Source of the DNA: Alphaproteobacteria bacterium
GTDB lineage: Bacteria; Pseudomonadota; Alphaproteobacteria; Rhodospirillales; Casp-alpha2
Assembly: GCA_014382345.1 (NCBI GenBank)
Contig: JACNJX010000059.1
Coordinates: forward strand, 1-37,333
DNA length: 37,333 bases
Direction: 5' to 3'
This document shows positions 8,871-17,756 of this stretch, piece after piece. The position numbers and the translations under genes are program-made. The notes under the pieces are model-generated. The model saw only the letters and a list, made by a program, of their open reading frames with translations, was not told the DNA's origin and made no database searches. Each line of letters begins with the position of its first letter. Position 1 is the stretch's first letter.

Positions 8871-9578
8871 ATGGACATCATTCTTCTCGAGAAAATCGAC
8901 AAGCTCGGACAGATGGGCGACGTCGTCAAAGTCAAAAGCGGCTACGCGCGCAATTTCCTCCTGCCTCACGGCAAGGCGCTTCGCGCCACCGAGGCCAACA
9001 AAAAGCATTTCGACGACAAGCGCGCCCAACTTGAGGCCTCCAACCTGGAAACCCGCAAAGACGCCGAAAAACTTGCCGAGAAGCTGAACGGTATCTCCGT
9101 CATCATGACCCGCCAAGCCGGCGAAGCGGGCCAGTTGTATGGTTCCGTCAACGCCCGCGACATCGCCAACGGTGTGACCGAAGCCGGGTTCACCATTTCC
9201 CGCCAGCAGGTCAAGCTGCCGCACCCCATCAAGGCGCTGGGGCTTTATGATATCCGTGTCTCCCTGCACCCGGAAGTCGAAGTCAAGATCGTCGCCAACG
9301 TCGCGCGTTCGGCCGAAGAAGCTAAAATTCAGACCAAGACCGGCTTTGCCGTCGTCAGCAACGAGGAAGAAGAGGCCGTAGCCCCCGCCCATACCCTGGA
9401 CGAGGAAATCGCCGCAGCTAAGGAAGCTGCCGTTGAACAGGCCGAAGAAATCTTCGAGGAAGGCGCCGCCCCTCAGGACGAGCCGGAAGAAGACACGGGC
9501 GAAGCTACGGAAGACAAATCCGATACCGAGGCCACCGCCGAGGACGAAAAAGCGGGCGAAGAAGACAAGGCCGAATAG
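8871..9578 (+). CDS. rplI: 50S ribosomal protein L9 with acidic C-terminal extension
   Basis: The start ATG at 8871 gives [36 protein letters not shown], the conserved L9 N-terminal domain that binds 23S rRNA, and is preceded by GGAG at 8-base spacing; the open frame begins 11 codons earlier. A long helix (residues about 41-75) leads to the C-terminal domain ([32 protein letters not shown]). The domain ends near residue 147, but the protein continues to 235 with a Glu/Asp/Ala-rich tail. L9 is usually about 150 residues; longer alphaproteobacterial forms exist. Last gene of the operon, followed by a strong terminator. Confidence 0.97.
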   Translation: MDIILLEKIDKLGQMGDVVKVKSGYARNFLLPHGKALRATEANKKHFDDKRAQLEASNLETRKDAEKLAEKLNGISVIMTRQAGEAGQLYGSVNARDIANGVTEAGFTISRQQVKLPHPIKALGLYDIRVSLHPEVEVKIVANVARSAEEAKIQTKTGFAVVSNEEEEAVAPAHTLDEEIAAAKEAAVEQAEEIFEEGAAPQDEPEEDTGEATEDKSDTEATAEDEKAGEEDKAE

Positions 9579-9607
9579 GCTCTTCTCAAAATTCCAAAGA
9601 CAATCAG

Positions 9608-9635
9608 CGGCGCGCTCTTCGGGGCGCGCCGTTTT
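9608..9635 (+). terminator. Rho-independent terminator after rplI
   Basis: The arms CGGCGCGC (9608-9615) and GCGCGCCG (9624-9631) form a perfect 8-bp stem with an 8-base loop containing TTCG, followed by TTTT. It lies 30 bases after the rplI stop. Confidence 0.85.
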
Positions 9636-9680
9636 GGTTTGCGGAATTTACAATCCGGCGTCCAGGCTTTTCTTACCGGC

Positions 9681-9689
9681 TTATACACA
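9681..9689 (+). promoter_or_regulatory. DnaA-box-like site upstream of dnaB
   Basis: TTATACACA matches the DnaA box consensus TTWTNCACA at every fixed position and lies 66 bases upstream of the dnaB start. A GAGTC (GANTC methylation motif) follows at 9695-9699. One or two such matches are expected by chance in a window of this size, so the placement is the main argument. Confidence 0.4.
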
Positions 9690-9755
9690 GAAAAGAGTCT
9701 TTATCCCCGCTTTTCCCAGTAGCCCGCAGAGATCATTTTCCCTAGCTTCGTTGCC

Positions 9756-11294
9756 ATGGTTACAACAACGAAAACGACCCCGAACGGGCTTCCCCCCGAA
9801 CATGAACAGAACGCTCCCCCCGGCGACCCGCAAGTCCCGGACGGGGCCAGCCCGTTCCGCACCATGCCGCATAACCTGGAGGCGGAAAAAAGCCTGCTAG
9901 GAGCTATTTTCGTCAACAACCGGGCTTATGAATCGGTTTCCGAATTCCTGCGCCCCGAACATTTCGCCTATCCGCAGCACGGACGTATCTATGAAGCCTG
10001 CACCAAGCTGATTGAGCGCGGACAGATCGCCGACCCGATCGTCCTGAAACGCTATTTCGAGGCCGACGAAATCCTTGCCGACATCGGCGGACCGGCGTAT
10101 CTGGCGGAACTGGCGGCCAGCGCCGTGACGGTGATTAACGCCGGCGAATACGGCAACGTCATTTACGACCTCTACCTGAAACGCGAACTGATTGCCTTGG
10201 GCGAAGACGTGGTCAACTCGGCTTACGGCGGCGCGGTCGACGAAACCGCCGTCAGCCAGATCGAAATCGCCGAACAAAGCCTCTATGACCTGGCCACGTC
10301 GGGCGATTACGAGGGCGGTTTCAAGGCGTTCCGGGAATCCGTTATCGCCGCCATCGAAATCGCCACCATCGCCCATAACCGCCAGGGCGGACTGGCCGGC
10401 GTCGGCACTGGATTCCGCGACCTGGACTCGTTGTTGGGCGGGTTGCATCCGTCGGATCTGCTGATCCTCGCCGGACGCCCCAGTATGGGGAAAACCGCGC
10501 TGGCCACCAACATGGCCTACAACGCGGCCAAGGATTATTACGAGTCCGAAGGCCGAGAAGGCGCCGTGGTCGGCTTTTTCTCGCTGGAAATGTCGGCCGA
10601 GCAGTTGGCCAGCCGGATTCTGTCGGAACAATCCAATATCTCGTCCGACCGCATGCGCAAAGGCGAACTGGCAACAGAAGAATTCAACCGTCTGTCCGCG
10701 GCCTCGACAACGCTGCACCAGATTCCCATTTTCATCGACGACACCCCGGCGCTGACCGTCAGCGCGCTGCGCACCCGCGCCCGGCGGCTGAAACGCCAGC
10801 ACGGCCTGGGCCTTATCGTCGTCGACTATTTGCAGCTGATTTCCGGTAGCGGATCATCGCGCAACGACGGCCGCGTTCAGGAAGTCTCTGAAATCACCCG
10901 TGGTTTGAAGACGCTGGCCAAGGAATTGAACGTCCCGGTGCTGGCGTTGTCACAGTTGTCGCGCGCCGTCGAACAGCGCGAACCGCCGCGCCCGCAATTG
11001 TCGGACTTGCGGGAATCGGGCTCCATCGAACAGGACGCCGACGTGGTCATGTTCATCTACCGCGAAGAATACTATCTGGAACGCAAGAAGCCGGGGCACC
11101 GGGCCGACGATGACGATGCCAAGTTCGATGACCGGATGCGCAAATGGGAAGACGCCAAGGAACGGGTCGCCAACCTGGCCGACGTCATCGTCGCCAAACA
11201 GCGCCACGGCCCCATCGCCGACGTCAAGCTGCACTTCAACGGTGCCTTTACCCGGTTCGGCGATTACGACTTCCAGCACGACCCGGACCGCTAG
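9756..11294 (+). CDS. dnaB: Replicative DNA helicase
   Basis: DnaB is the hexameric 5'-3' helicase that unwinds the replication fork. The 512-residue protein has the DnaB N-terminal domain starting PHNLEAEKSLLGAIFVNN (residues 39-56), the linker, and the RecA-like domain. That domain has Walker A in GRPSMGKTAL (240-249), FSLEMSAEQLASR, LIVVDYLQLI as Walker B, LSQLSRAVEQR and the ESGSIEQDADVVMFIYREEYY region. The N-terminal 37 residues before MPHN are Pro-rich and low in conservation, as is common. The start ATG at 9756 is the first usable one after the rplI terminator. alr follows after 20 bases. Confidence 0.97.
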   Translation: MVTTTKTTPNGLPPEHEQNAPPGDPQVPDGASPFRTMPHNLEAEKSLLGAIFVNNRAYESVSEFLRPEHFAYPQHGRIYEACTKLIERGQIADPIVLKRYFEADEILADIGGPAYLAELAASAVTVINAGEYGNVIYDLYLKRELIALGEDVVNSAYGGAVDETAVSQIEIAEQSLYDLATSGDYEGGFKAFRESVIAAIEIATIAHNRQGGLAGVGTGFRDLDSLLGGLHPSDLLILAGRPSMGKTALATNMAYNAAKDYYESEGREGAVVGFFSLEMSAEQLASRILSEQSNISSDRMRKGELATEEFNRLSAASTTLHQIPIFIDDTPALTVSALRTRARRLKRQHGLGLIVVDYLQLISGSGSSRNDGRVQEVSEITRGLKTLAKELNVPVLALSQLSRAVEQREPPRPQLSDLRESGSIEQDADVVMFIYREEYYLERKKPGHRADDDDAKFDDRMRKWEDAKERVANLADVIVAKQRHGPIADVKLHFNGAFTRFGDYDFQHDPDR

Positions 11295-11314
11295 CGGGTC
11301 CGGGGCGCGCCGCC

Positions 11315-12517
11315 ATGTCCGCCAACACCCCACCCTCGGTCCCCAATCCGGCAGCCCCCGTGCCGGCGGCCAACATACCGGCGGCCCGCGCCGGGGCCGT
11401 CCTGACCATCGACCTGAACGCCATTACCGCCAATTACCACAGCCTTACCGACCGGCTGGGCGGCGTGAAGCCGTCCGCCGTGGTCAAGGCCGACGCCTAT
11501 GGACTGGGCGCGGGGCCGGTCGCCATCACGCTCGCCAACGCCGGCTGCCGGGTCTTTTTCGTCGCTCACCTCGAAGAAGGCATTCGCCTGCGCCATGCCC
11601 TGAACGAAGCAGGCGACAGCAATTTCGTGCATGCCGAAATCCATATTCTGGGCGGGCTGATGCCCGACAGCCATGAGGCGCTTGATTCTGCGCGCCTGAT
11701 TCCGGTGCTCGGCAGTCTCGATGATATCCATAGCTGGAAACAGTATTGCGAGCGCCTGAACCGCCCCCTGCCCTGCGATATTCACGCCGATACGGGTATG
11801 GCGCGTCTGGGATTGCCGCCCGGCGAACTGGACAAGCTGGAAAGCGAACCCAGCCGCCTCGAGGGGTTGAATGTTCATTTCGTGCTCAGCCATCTGGCCC
11901 GCGCCGACGAGCCGGACCATGCGAAAAACGCCGAACAACTGGAGGCCTTTCAGCACGTCCGCCAAATCCTGCCCCACGGCCGGGCCAGCCTGGCCAATTC
12001 GTCGGGCATTTTTTTAGGCTCCGATTATCATTTCGATCTGGCCCGTCCGGGGGCCGCGTTGTACGGCATCGCACCGGTGCCGGGACAGGCCAATCCGATG
12101 GCGCAAGTGATTAGATTACAAGGGAAAATCGCCCAATTGCGTAGCGTTGACACCCCTCAGACCGTTGGCTATGGTTCCACCCATCGGGTCGAGGGACCGG
12201 CCCGCATCGCCACCGTCGCGGTCGGTTATGCGGACGGTTATCTCAGATCCCTCAGCAACAAGGGGACCGGCTATATCGGAAACATTCCGGTACCGGTGGT
12301 GGGGCGCGTTTCCATGGATCTCATAACCCTCGACGTCAGCGATGTTCCCGAACACCTGTGTACGGTCGGCACCATGATCGATCTGATCGGCCCCAACAAC
12401 CCGGTCGATCAATTGGCCGATGAGGCCGGAACCATCGGCTATGAAATCCTGACCAGCCTGGGCCACCGCTATCACCGGGTCTATACCGGCGGGCAAAAGG
12501 CGGGAGCACAAGCGTGA
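11315..12517 (+). CDS. alr: Alanine racemase
   Basis: This PLP enzyme makes D-alanine for peptidoglycan. The 400-residue protein has the PLP lysine Lys58 in AVVKADAYGLGA, the second catalytic residue Tyr286 in VGYGSTHRV, and family motifs HADTGMARLGL, ARPGAALYG, VAVGYADGYLRS and GRVSMDLITLDVSD. I chose the ATG at 11315; the frame is open further back but would overlap dnaB. The N-terminal 25 residues are an Ala/Pro-rich extension. Its stop overlaps the GTG start of the following permease gene, suggesting one transcript from dnaB or alr through mlaF. Confidence 0.96.
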   Translation: MSANTPPSVPNPAAPVPAANIPAARAGAVLTIDLNAITANYHSLTDRLGGVKPSAVVKADAYGLGAGPVAITLANAGCRVFFVAHLEEGIRLRHALNEAGDSNFVHAEIHILGGLMPDSHEALDSARLIPVLGSLDDIHSWKQYCERLNRPLPCDIHADTGMARLGLPPGELDKLESEPSRLEGLNVHFVLSHLARADEPDHAKNAEQLEAFQHVRQILPHGRASLANSSGIFLGSDYHFDLARPGAALYGIAPVPGQANPMAQVIRLQGKIAQLRSVDTPQTVGYGSTHRVEGPARIATVAVGYADGYLRSLSNKGTGYIGNIPVPVVGRVSMDLITLDVSDVPEHLCTVGTMIDLIGPNNPVDQLADEAGTIGYEILTSLGHRYHRVYTGGQKAGAQA

Positions 12518-13290
12518 ACTTCCTGCAACCCATCGGCCGCGTGTTTCTCGGCTTCCTGGCCACGGTCGGGCGGCTGTCGCTTTTTACCATCTCCGCCGTG
12601 TCCCACACCGTGCGCCCGCCCTTTTATCCCCGCGTCATTATCCGCCAGATGGTCGATATCGGCTTTTATTCGCTTCCCGTTGTCGGCCTGACCGGCCTTT
12701 TCGCCGGCATGGTGCTGGCGCTGCAAAGCTATACCGGGTTTGCGCGGTTTTCCGCCGAAGGGGCCATCGCCAACGTCGTCGTGCTGTCGATCACCCGCGA
12801 ACTGGGGCCGGTGCTGGCGGGCCTGATGGTGGCCGGGCGCATCGGCGCGTCGCTGGCCGCCGAAATCGGCACCATGCGCGTGACCGAGCAGATCGACGCG
12901 CTGACGACGCTCAGCACCAACCCGATGAAGTTTCTGGTCTCGCCCCGCCTCATTGCCGGCCTGATCACGTTTCCCTTTCTGGTGTTGATCGCCGACGTGA
13001 TCGGCGTCTTCGGCGGCTATCTGGTCGCCGTCTACAAGCTCGGCTTCAACCCGTCCAATTACCTACAGAACACCTGGGACTTCCTACAGGCCGAAGACGT
13101 CAATTCGGGTCTGGTCAAGGCCGCCGTGTTCGGCGTCATCGTCACCCTGATGGGCTGCTATCACGGTTACAATTCCAAGGGCGGCGCACAGGGCGTCGGC
13201 ATGGCGACGACCAACGCCGTGGTCTCGGCCTGTATTCTGATCTTGTGTTTCGATTACATCCTCACCGAAATGTTCTTTGCCGGGATATGA
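12514..13290 (+). CDS. MlaE family lipid ABC transporter permease
   Basis: The 258-residue membrane protein has the MlaE signature: GLFAGMVLALQSYTGF, ITRELGPVLAGLMVAGRIGASLAAEIGTM and VTEQIDALTTLSTNPMKFLVSPRL, with about five membrane segments. In Gram-negative bacteria MlaE works with the ATPase MlaF and an MCE-domain protein MlaD to move phospholipids between the membranes. The GTG start overlaps the alr stop (GTGA), and the ATPase gene follows after 7 bases. No MCE (MlaD), MlaC or MlaB gene follows here. Confidence 0.9.
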   Translation: MNFLQPIGRVFLGFLATVGRLSLFTISAVSHTVRPPFYPRVIIRQMVDIGFYSLPVVGLTGLFAGMVLALQSYTGFARFSAEGAIANVVVLSITRELGPVLAGLMVAGRIGASLAAEIGTMRVTEQIDALTTLSTNPMKFLVSPRLIAGLITFPFLVLIADVIGVFGGYLVAVYKLGFNPSNYLQNTWDFLQAEDVNSGLVKAAVFGVIVTLMGCYHGYNSKGGAQGVGMATTNAVVSACILILCFDYILTEMFFAGI

Positions 13291-13297
13291 GCGGGTC

Positions 13298-14074
13298 ATG
13301 ACCGAAGCACAGCCGAAAATCAAAATGCGCGGCGTCAAGAAGGCCTTCGGGCCGAAGGTGGTACTGGACGGCATCGACCTCGACGTGGCCAAGGGCGAGT
13401 CCGTGGTTATCATCGGCGGTTCCGGCACCGGCAAGTCGGTGATGCTGAAATGCATCTTAGGGCTGTTGGAGGCTGACCAGGGTTCGATCCAGGTCGACGG
13501 ACAGGAAGTGGTGCGCGCAGGCGCCAGGGTACATGAGGAGATCAACCGCAAATTCGGCATGCTATTCCAGGGCGCGGCCCTGTTCGACAGCTTACCGGTG
13601 TGGGAAAACGTCTCCTTCGGGCTGCTCGCGGAAAAGCGCGTCAACCGCGCCGAGGCCAAGGACATCGCCGTCGCCAAGCTGGCTCAGGTCGGCATGGGCC
13701 CGGATGTCGGAGAATTGTCGCCGGCGGAACTGTCGGGCGGCATGCAGAAGCGCGTGGCGCTGGCCCGCGCCATCGCGCACGACCCGGAAATCATCTTCTT
13801 CGACGAACCGACGACGGGCCTCGACCCGATCATGGCCGACGTCATCAACGATCTGATCGTCAAGATCACCCGCGAGGTTGGCGCAACGGCGCTGTCCATC
13901 ACCCACGACATGACCAGCGCCCGCAAGATCGCCAACCGCATCGCCATGCTGTACGACGGCAAGATCATCTGGGCCGGCCCGACCGAAGACATCGACACGT
14001 CCGGCAACGAATACGTCGACCAATTCATCCACGGCAAAGCCGAAGGCCCGATCAAGATGGCGGTGCGGGCGTAA
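13298..14074 (+). CDS. MlaF-type ABC transporter ATP-binding protein
   Basis: The 258-residue ATPase has Walker A GGSGTGKSV (40-48), the Q-loop MLFQGAALFDSL typical of MlaF/Ttg2A, the signature LSGGMQKRVALARA (145-158), Walker B IIFFDEPTTGLDP (165-177) and the H-loop SITHDM. I chose the ATG at 13298, eight bases after the permease stop; a TTG at 13277 is in frame but overlaps mlaE. It is the energy-coupling partner of the MlaE protein just before it. Confidence 0.92.
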   Translation: MTEAQPKIKMRGVKKAFGPKVVLDGIDLDVAKGESVVIIGGSGTGKSVMLKCILGLLEADQGSIQVDGQEVVRAGARVHEEINRKFGMLFQGAALFDSLPVWENVSFGLLAEKRVNRAEAKDIAVAKLAQVGMGPDVGELSPAELSGGMQKRVALARAIAHDPEIIFFDEPTTGLDPIMADVINDLIVKITREVGATALSITHDMTSARKIANRIAMLYDGKIIWAGPTEDIDTSGNEYVDQFIHGKAEGPIKMAVRA

Positions 14075-14093
14075 ACAAAAGGGTATCTCAAAA

Positions 14094-14972
14094 ATGAACA
14101 AAAAAACCATCATCTCCTGTGCCCTGACCGGGTCCGCGCCGACGCCGGCCAAGAATCCGGCCGTGCCGGTGACGCCGGAAGAAATCGCCAATTCGGCGCT
14201 GGAGGCCGAGCAGGCCGGGGCGGCGATCGTCCACATTCATGTACGCGATCCCCAAACCGCCATCCGCAGCATGGAACTGGAGCATTACGCCGGAGTGGTG
14301 ACGCGCATCCGCGACGCCCAATCGAAGCTGATTATCAACCTGACCACCGGCCCCGGCGCCCGTTTCGTGCCCGGTGCGGACGACCCGCTGGACCCCGGCG
14401 AGGGTACGCTGCTGAAATCCGCCGCCGTTCGCCTCCGCCACATCGAAGAGCTGAAACCGGAAATCTGCTCGCTCGACATCGCCACCATGAACTTCCGCGA
14501 CTCGGTGTTTATGAACGCGCCGGACATCCTGCGCGAGATGGCAGACCGCGCACGCGCCGCCGGGGCCAAACCGGAACTGGAAGTTTTCGACAGCGGCCAT
14601 ATCGAGCTGGCCAAGCAGCTTATTAAAGAAGACCTGATCGCGCCGCCGCCCTACTTCCAGCTCTGTCTCGGCGTTGCCTACGGCGCCCCGGCGACGGCGC
14701 AATCCATGATGCATATGCAAGGCCAGTTGCCCGAAGGCGCGACCTGGTCGGCCTTTGGCGTCGGGCGTAACCAGTTTCCCATGGTGGCGCAGGCGGTCCT
14801 GCTGGGCGGCCATGTGCGGGTCGGCTTCGAGGATAATCTTTACCTGGAGGCAGGAACGCTGGCGCCGTCCAACGCGGCGCTGGTTGACAAGGCGGCGGGC
14901 ATCATCCGATCCCTCGGCAGCGACATCGCCACACCGGACGAGGCGCGGGGCCTTCTGGGACTGGGCACCTGA
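14094..14972 (+). CDS. Beta-keto acid cleavage enzyme (BKACE / DUF849 family)
   Basis: BKACE enzymes split beta-keto acids with acetyl-CoA to give an acetoacetate unit and a CoA ester; known members act on 3-keto-5-aminohexanoate and on dehydrocarnitine. The 292-residue protein has the metal ligands His47 and His49 in IVHIHVRDP and a further acidic ligand candidate, Glu246, in VRVGFEDN, on a TIM-barrel pattern (TTGPGARF, SLDIATMNF, LEVFDSGH, FGVGRNQ). AAGGGT upstream supports the ATG at 14094. The substrate cannot be told; an EamA exporter follows after 20 bases. Neither a CoA-transferase nor a carnitine dehydrogenase is adjacent. Confidence 0.85.
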   Translation: MNKKTIISCALTGSAPTPAKNPAVPVTPEEIANSALEAEQAGAAIVHIHVRDPQTAIRSMELEHYAGVVTRIRDAQSKLIINLTTGPGARFVPGADDPLDPGEGTLLKSAAVRLRHIEELKPEICSLDIATMNFRDSVFMNAPDILREMADRARAAGAKPELEVFDSGHIELAKQLIKEDLIAPPPYFQLCLGVAYGAPATAQSMMHMQGQLPEGATWSAFGVGRNQFPMVAQAVLLGGHVRVGFEDNLYLEAGTLAPSNAALVDKAAGIIRSLGSDIATPDEARGLLGLGT

Positions 14973-14992
14973 GCGACCCCCTGAGCGGACCC

Positions 14993-15892
14993 TTGGCCGG
15001 CCAACAGGATGTGATTCAAAACAAACCGACGCTCAACACCACGACCTTGGGCATCCTGATGATGATGGCCGCCGTGGCCCTGCTGACGGTGATGAACGTG
15101 TTCGTCAAGCTGATCGGCCCCGGCTATCACCCGACGCAGATTTCCTTCATCCGCAGCATCATCGCCACCCTGGTGCTGCTGCCGTTCCTCATTCGCGCGG
15201 GCGGGCCGGCGATCCTGAAAACCCGCAGGCCGGGCACGCATTTCTTCCGCGCCCTGTTCGGCTTTATCGGCAATGTGTTGTTCTTTTACGCCTTTCAGCA
15301 CCTTCCGGTGGGCAACGTCATCGTGATCTCCCAGGCCGTGCCCCTGTTCGTCACGGTGATGGCCATTTTATTTTTGCGTGAGGTCGTCGGCATGCGCCGC
15401 TGGGCGGCGGTCAGTGTCGGATTCATCGGCGTCGTCATCGCCATAACCCCGACCGGCACTGTCGAGGCGGCGACGCTGATGGCGGTGGTGGCGACGCTCA
15501 TGTGGGCCATCACCATCCTTTTGATCCGCAGCCTCGGGTCCACGGATAGCCCCTATGCTGTCACCTTTTACTTCATGGTGGTGGGCGCAGTCATGGCCGG
15601 CGTGGCGCAGCCCTGGTTCTGGAAAACGCCGCCGCTGGCGGAGGCCTGGATGTTCATCGGCCTCGGCGTCGCCGGCGCGGGTGGACAAATCCTGATGAGT
15701 TATGCCCTGAAACTGGCCGAGGCCTCCGTCGTCAGCCCCTTCAGCTATACCGCCATCCTGTGGGCCATGGCCTTCGATGCTTTGCTGTGGGGCGTGCTGC
15801 CGACATGGACGACGCTCACCGGCGCGGCGATCATTACGGCCGCTGGCCTTTACATCTTCCGCCGCGAGGCCGCCGTGCGCCGGAAAACCTAA
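14993..15892 (+). CDS. EamA/DMT family membrane transporter
   Basis: The 299-residue protein has about ten membrane segments in two EamA halves, with the first half ending near IGVVIAITPTGTV and the second near TLTGAAIITAAGLYIFRRE. The motif FFYAFQHLPVGNVIVISQAVPLFVTVMAILFL is typical of drug/metabolite (DMT) transporters that export amino acids or other small metabolites. The start is uncertain: a TTG at 14993 with GCGGA just upstream, or a GTG at 15011; I kept the longer form. It is probably co-transcribed with the BKACE gene. Confidence 0.85.
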   Translation: MAGQQDVIQNKPTLNTTTLGILMMMAAVALLTVMNVFVKLIGPGYHPTQISFIRSIIATLVLLPFLIRAGGPAILKTRRPGTHFFRALFGFIGNVLFFYAFQHLPVGNVIVISQAVPLFVTVMAILFLREVVGMRRWAAVSVGFIGVVIAITPTGTVEAATLMAVVATLMWAITILLIRSLGSTDSPYAVTFYFMVVGAVMAGVAQPWFWKTPPLAEAWMFIGLGVAGAGGQILMSYALKLAEASVVSPFSYTAILWAMAFDALLWGVLPTWTTLTGAAIITAAGLYIFRREAAVRRKT

Positions 15893-15912
15893 TTCGGCTC
15901 GTCCGTTACAGC

Positions 15913-17541
15913 TTACCGGCCCTCTTCAGCGGCGATATGCGCCGCCGCGCAGTGCAGGGCATCGAGCAGCGTCGGAACGATGTGATCGGCGGAAATCTTC
16001 TCAAGAACGCCGAGCGAGTCCAGGGTGGCTTCGGCCCCGCCGGACAGCCCGGCGACATAACACGGCACCCCGTCCTCCGACGCGGTGGCCAGGATATCCT
16101 CGATCGCCAGCGCGGCGCTGGTATCGATTTGCGCGGCGTCGGTGAAATCGTAAATGATCGCCCGGTGGTCCAGCCCCAGGGCGACGGCGCGGCTTGTCAA
16201 CTGGCGGGCCGAGGCATAGGAAAACCGGCCGCGCAGGAAGACCAGGCCGATCTTGCCGTTCAACGTGCGCAGCACGGCGCGTTCGGCCTCGTCCAGGTGG
16301 TGGTCGTCTTCGGGCAGCGCCAGCGACGTTACCCCTTTCAGTTCGTCTTCCTCCATCCACTGGGCGGTGACGAAGCCGGCCAGGACCAGACCGACGGCGA
16401 CGGCGGTGATCAGGTCGACGAACACCGTCAGGCCCAGTGTCACCACCATCACCAGAACCTTGGCTCTCGGCGCGCGGTGGCATCGTTTGATGTACCCCCA
16501 GTCGATGATGTCCCAGCCGACTTTCATCAGGATTCCGGCCAGCACGGCATGGGGGATGTTTTCCGCCAGCGGCCCGAGTCCGAGGACCAACGCCAGCAGG
16601 ATCAGCGCATGCAGCGCGCCGGAAACCGGCGAGCGTCCGCCGGCCCGAACATTGACCACGGTGCGCATGGTGGCGCCGGCGCCGGGCAGGCCGCCGATCA
16701 GGCCGGCGACCATGTTGCCGATGCCTTGGCCGATCAGTTCCCTGTCGGAATTATGCCGTGTGCGGGTGATGGAATCCGCCACCAAAGAGGTCAGCAGGCT
16801 GTCGATGGAGCCCAACAGCGCCAGGATCAGCGCCGGCTGCACGATGGTGTGCAGTTCGGCCAAGGGGAAGGACGGAATGGTGAAATCCGGCAGGCCCGTC
16901 GGCACGTGGCCGATGACCGGGGCGCCGCCGAGCACGAACAGGCTCAACAGCGTTCCAACGACCAGCGCCGCCAGCGGCGGCGGCAGAATGGCCTGCCAAC
17001 GCTTCGGCCAGAACACCATCACGCCCAGGGATACGGCGGCGATGGCCAGGGCATCGGTATTGAGCCCCGTTGCAATCCCACCCCAGGCCCGGATCGTGGC
17101 GAGCGACCCACCGGGCACCGTCGCCAGGCCGACAAACGGCAGCGTCTGGATCAGGATGATGATGACGCCGATGCCCGACATGAAGCCCGACACCACGGAA
17201 TAAGGCGTATAGGAAACATAGCGCCCGACTCGAAGGAAGCCGAACAGCAGTTGCAACAGCCCGCCTAAGAAGACGATAGCGAAGGCTTCCGGGAGGCTGC
17301 TGGCGTGTTCGGCGACGATGGCGCCCATCACCACCGTCATGGGGCCGGTCGGGCCGGACACCTGCGCCGGCGTTCCACCAAAAACGGCGGCGAAGAAGCC
17401 GACGGCGATGGCGCCGTACAGACCGGCGATTGGGCCGACGCCCGACGCGACGCCAAACGCCAGCGCCAGCGGAAGTGCTACGACGGCGGCCGTGACGCCG
17501 CCGAAGATATCGCCGCGAAGGGTGCTCAATCCACGAGACAA
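15913..17541 (-). CDS. SulP family inorganic anion transporter with STAS domain
   Basis: The 542-residue protein has a SulP membrane domain of about 10-14 helices, opening with LRGDIFGGVTAAVVALPLALAFGVASGV and containing PAQVSGPTGPMTVVMGAIV and GLIGGLPGAGATMRTVVNVRAGGRSPVSG. A cytoplasmic STAS domain follows (about residues 430-530, with FRGRFSYASARQL-like and IIYDFTDAAQIDTSAALAIEDI segments). Family members carry sulfate, bicarbonate, molybdate or dicarboxylates; the substrate is not clear here and no carbonic anhydrase is adjacent. The start is TTG at 17541 with AAAGG at 8-base spacing. It converges with the EamA gene and diverges from radA. Confidence 0.92.
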   Translation of the reverse strand: MSRGLSTLRGDIFGGVTAAVVALPLALAFGVASGVGPIAGLYGAIAVGFFAAVFGGTPAQVSGPTGPMTVVMGAIVAEHASSLPEAFAIVFLGGLLQLLFGFLRVGRYVSYTPYSVVSGFMSGIGVIIILIQTLPFVGLATVPGGSLATIRAWGGIATGLNTDALAIAAVSLGVMVFWPKRWQAILPPPLAALVVGTLLSLFVLGGAPVIGHVPTGLPDFTIPSFPLAELHTIVQPALILALLGSIDSLLTSLVADSITRTRHNSDRELIGQGIGNMVAGLIGGLPGAGATMRTVVNVRAGGRSPVSGALHALILLALVLGLGPLAENIPHAVLAGILMKVGWDIIDWGYIKRCHRAPRAKVLVMVVTLGLTVFVDLITAVAVGLVLAGFVTAQWMEEDELKGVTSLALPEDDHHLDEAERAVLRTLNGKIGLVFLRGRFSYASARQLTSRAVALGLDHRAIIYDFTDAAQIDTSAALAIEDILATASEDGVPCYVAGLSGGAEATLDSLGVLEKISADHIVPTLLDALHCAAAHIAAEEGR

Positions 17542-17727
17542 GATATCTACCTTTGAGGAATGAAGGGATGAAATAATAAGAAGGGCATAAATACCGTATC
17601 AGTGAATATTTCCGCAACCGCTCTTTACGTCTCAAGGACTTTCGCGGGCAATAATCCATTGAAAAAAAGCACTCGGCTGAGTCTTGCAGCCTGTACTTTT
17701 TTGACGGGTTGTCAGCACCCCTTGGGC

Positions 17728-17756
17728 TTGACGGCTACCGCATAACCTTTTATGTT
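17728..17756 (+). promoter_or_regulatory. Candidate radA promoter
   Basis: TTGACG (17728-17733) and TATGTT (17751-17756) are separated by exactly 17 bases. The -10 is overlapped by the GTTC-N7-GTTC element. The transcript would have a leader of about 245 bases before the radA TTG start. Confidence 0.5.

Noticed and set aside
9897-10802. A 301-codon minus-strand frame inside dnaB
   Set aside because: It is antisense to conserved DnaB motifs and has shadow-type composition with no recognisable domain.
15760-17268. A 502-codon open frame on the plus strand opposite the SulP gene
   Set aside because: It is antisense to a clear SulP transporter, rich in Gln/Arg/His/Asp as expected of a GC-rich shadow frame, and shows no family motif.
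17660-17695. Minus-strand hairpin with seven T residues, terminator-like
   Set aside because: The stem is only 4-5 bp and does not abut the T run properly, and no minus-strand gene ends there.
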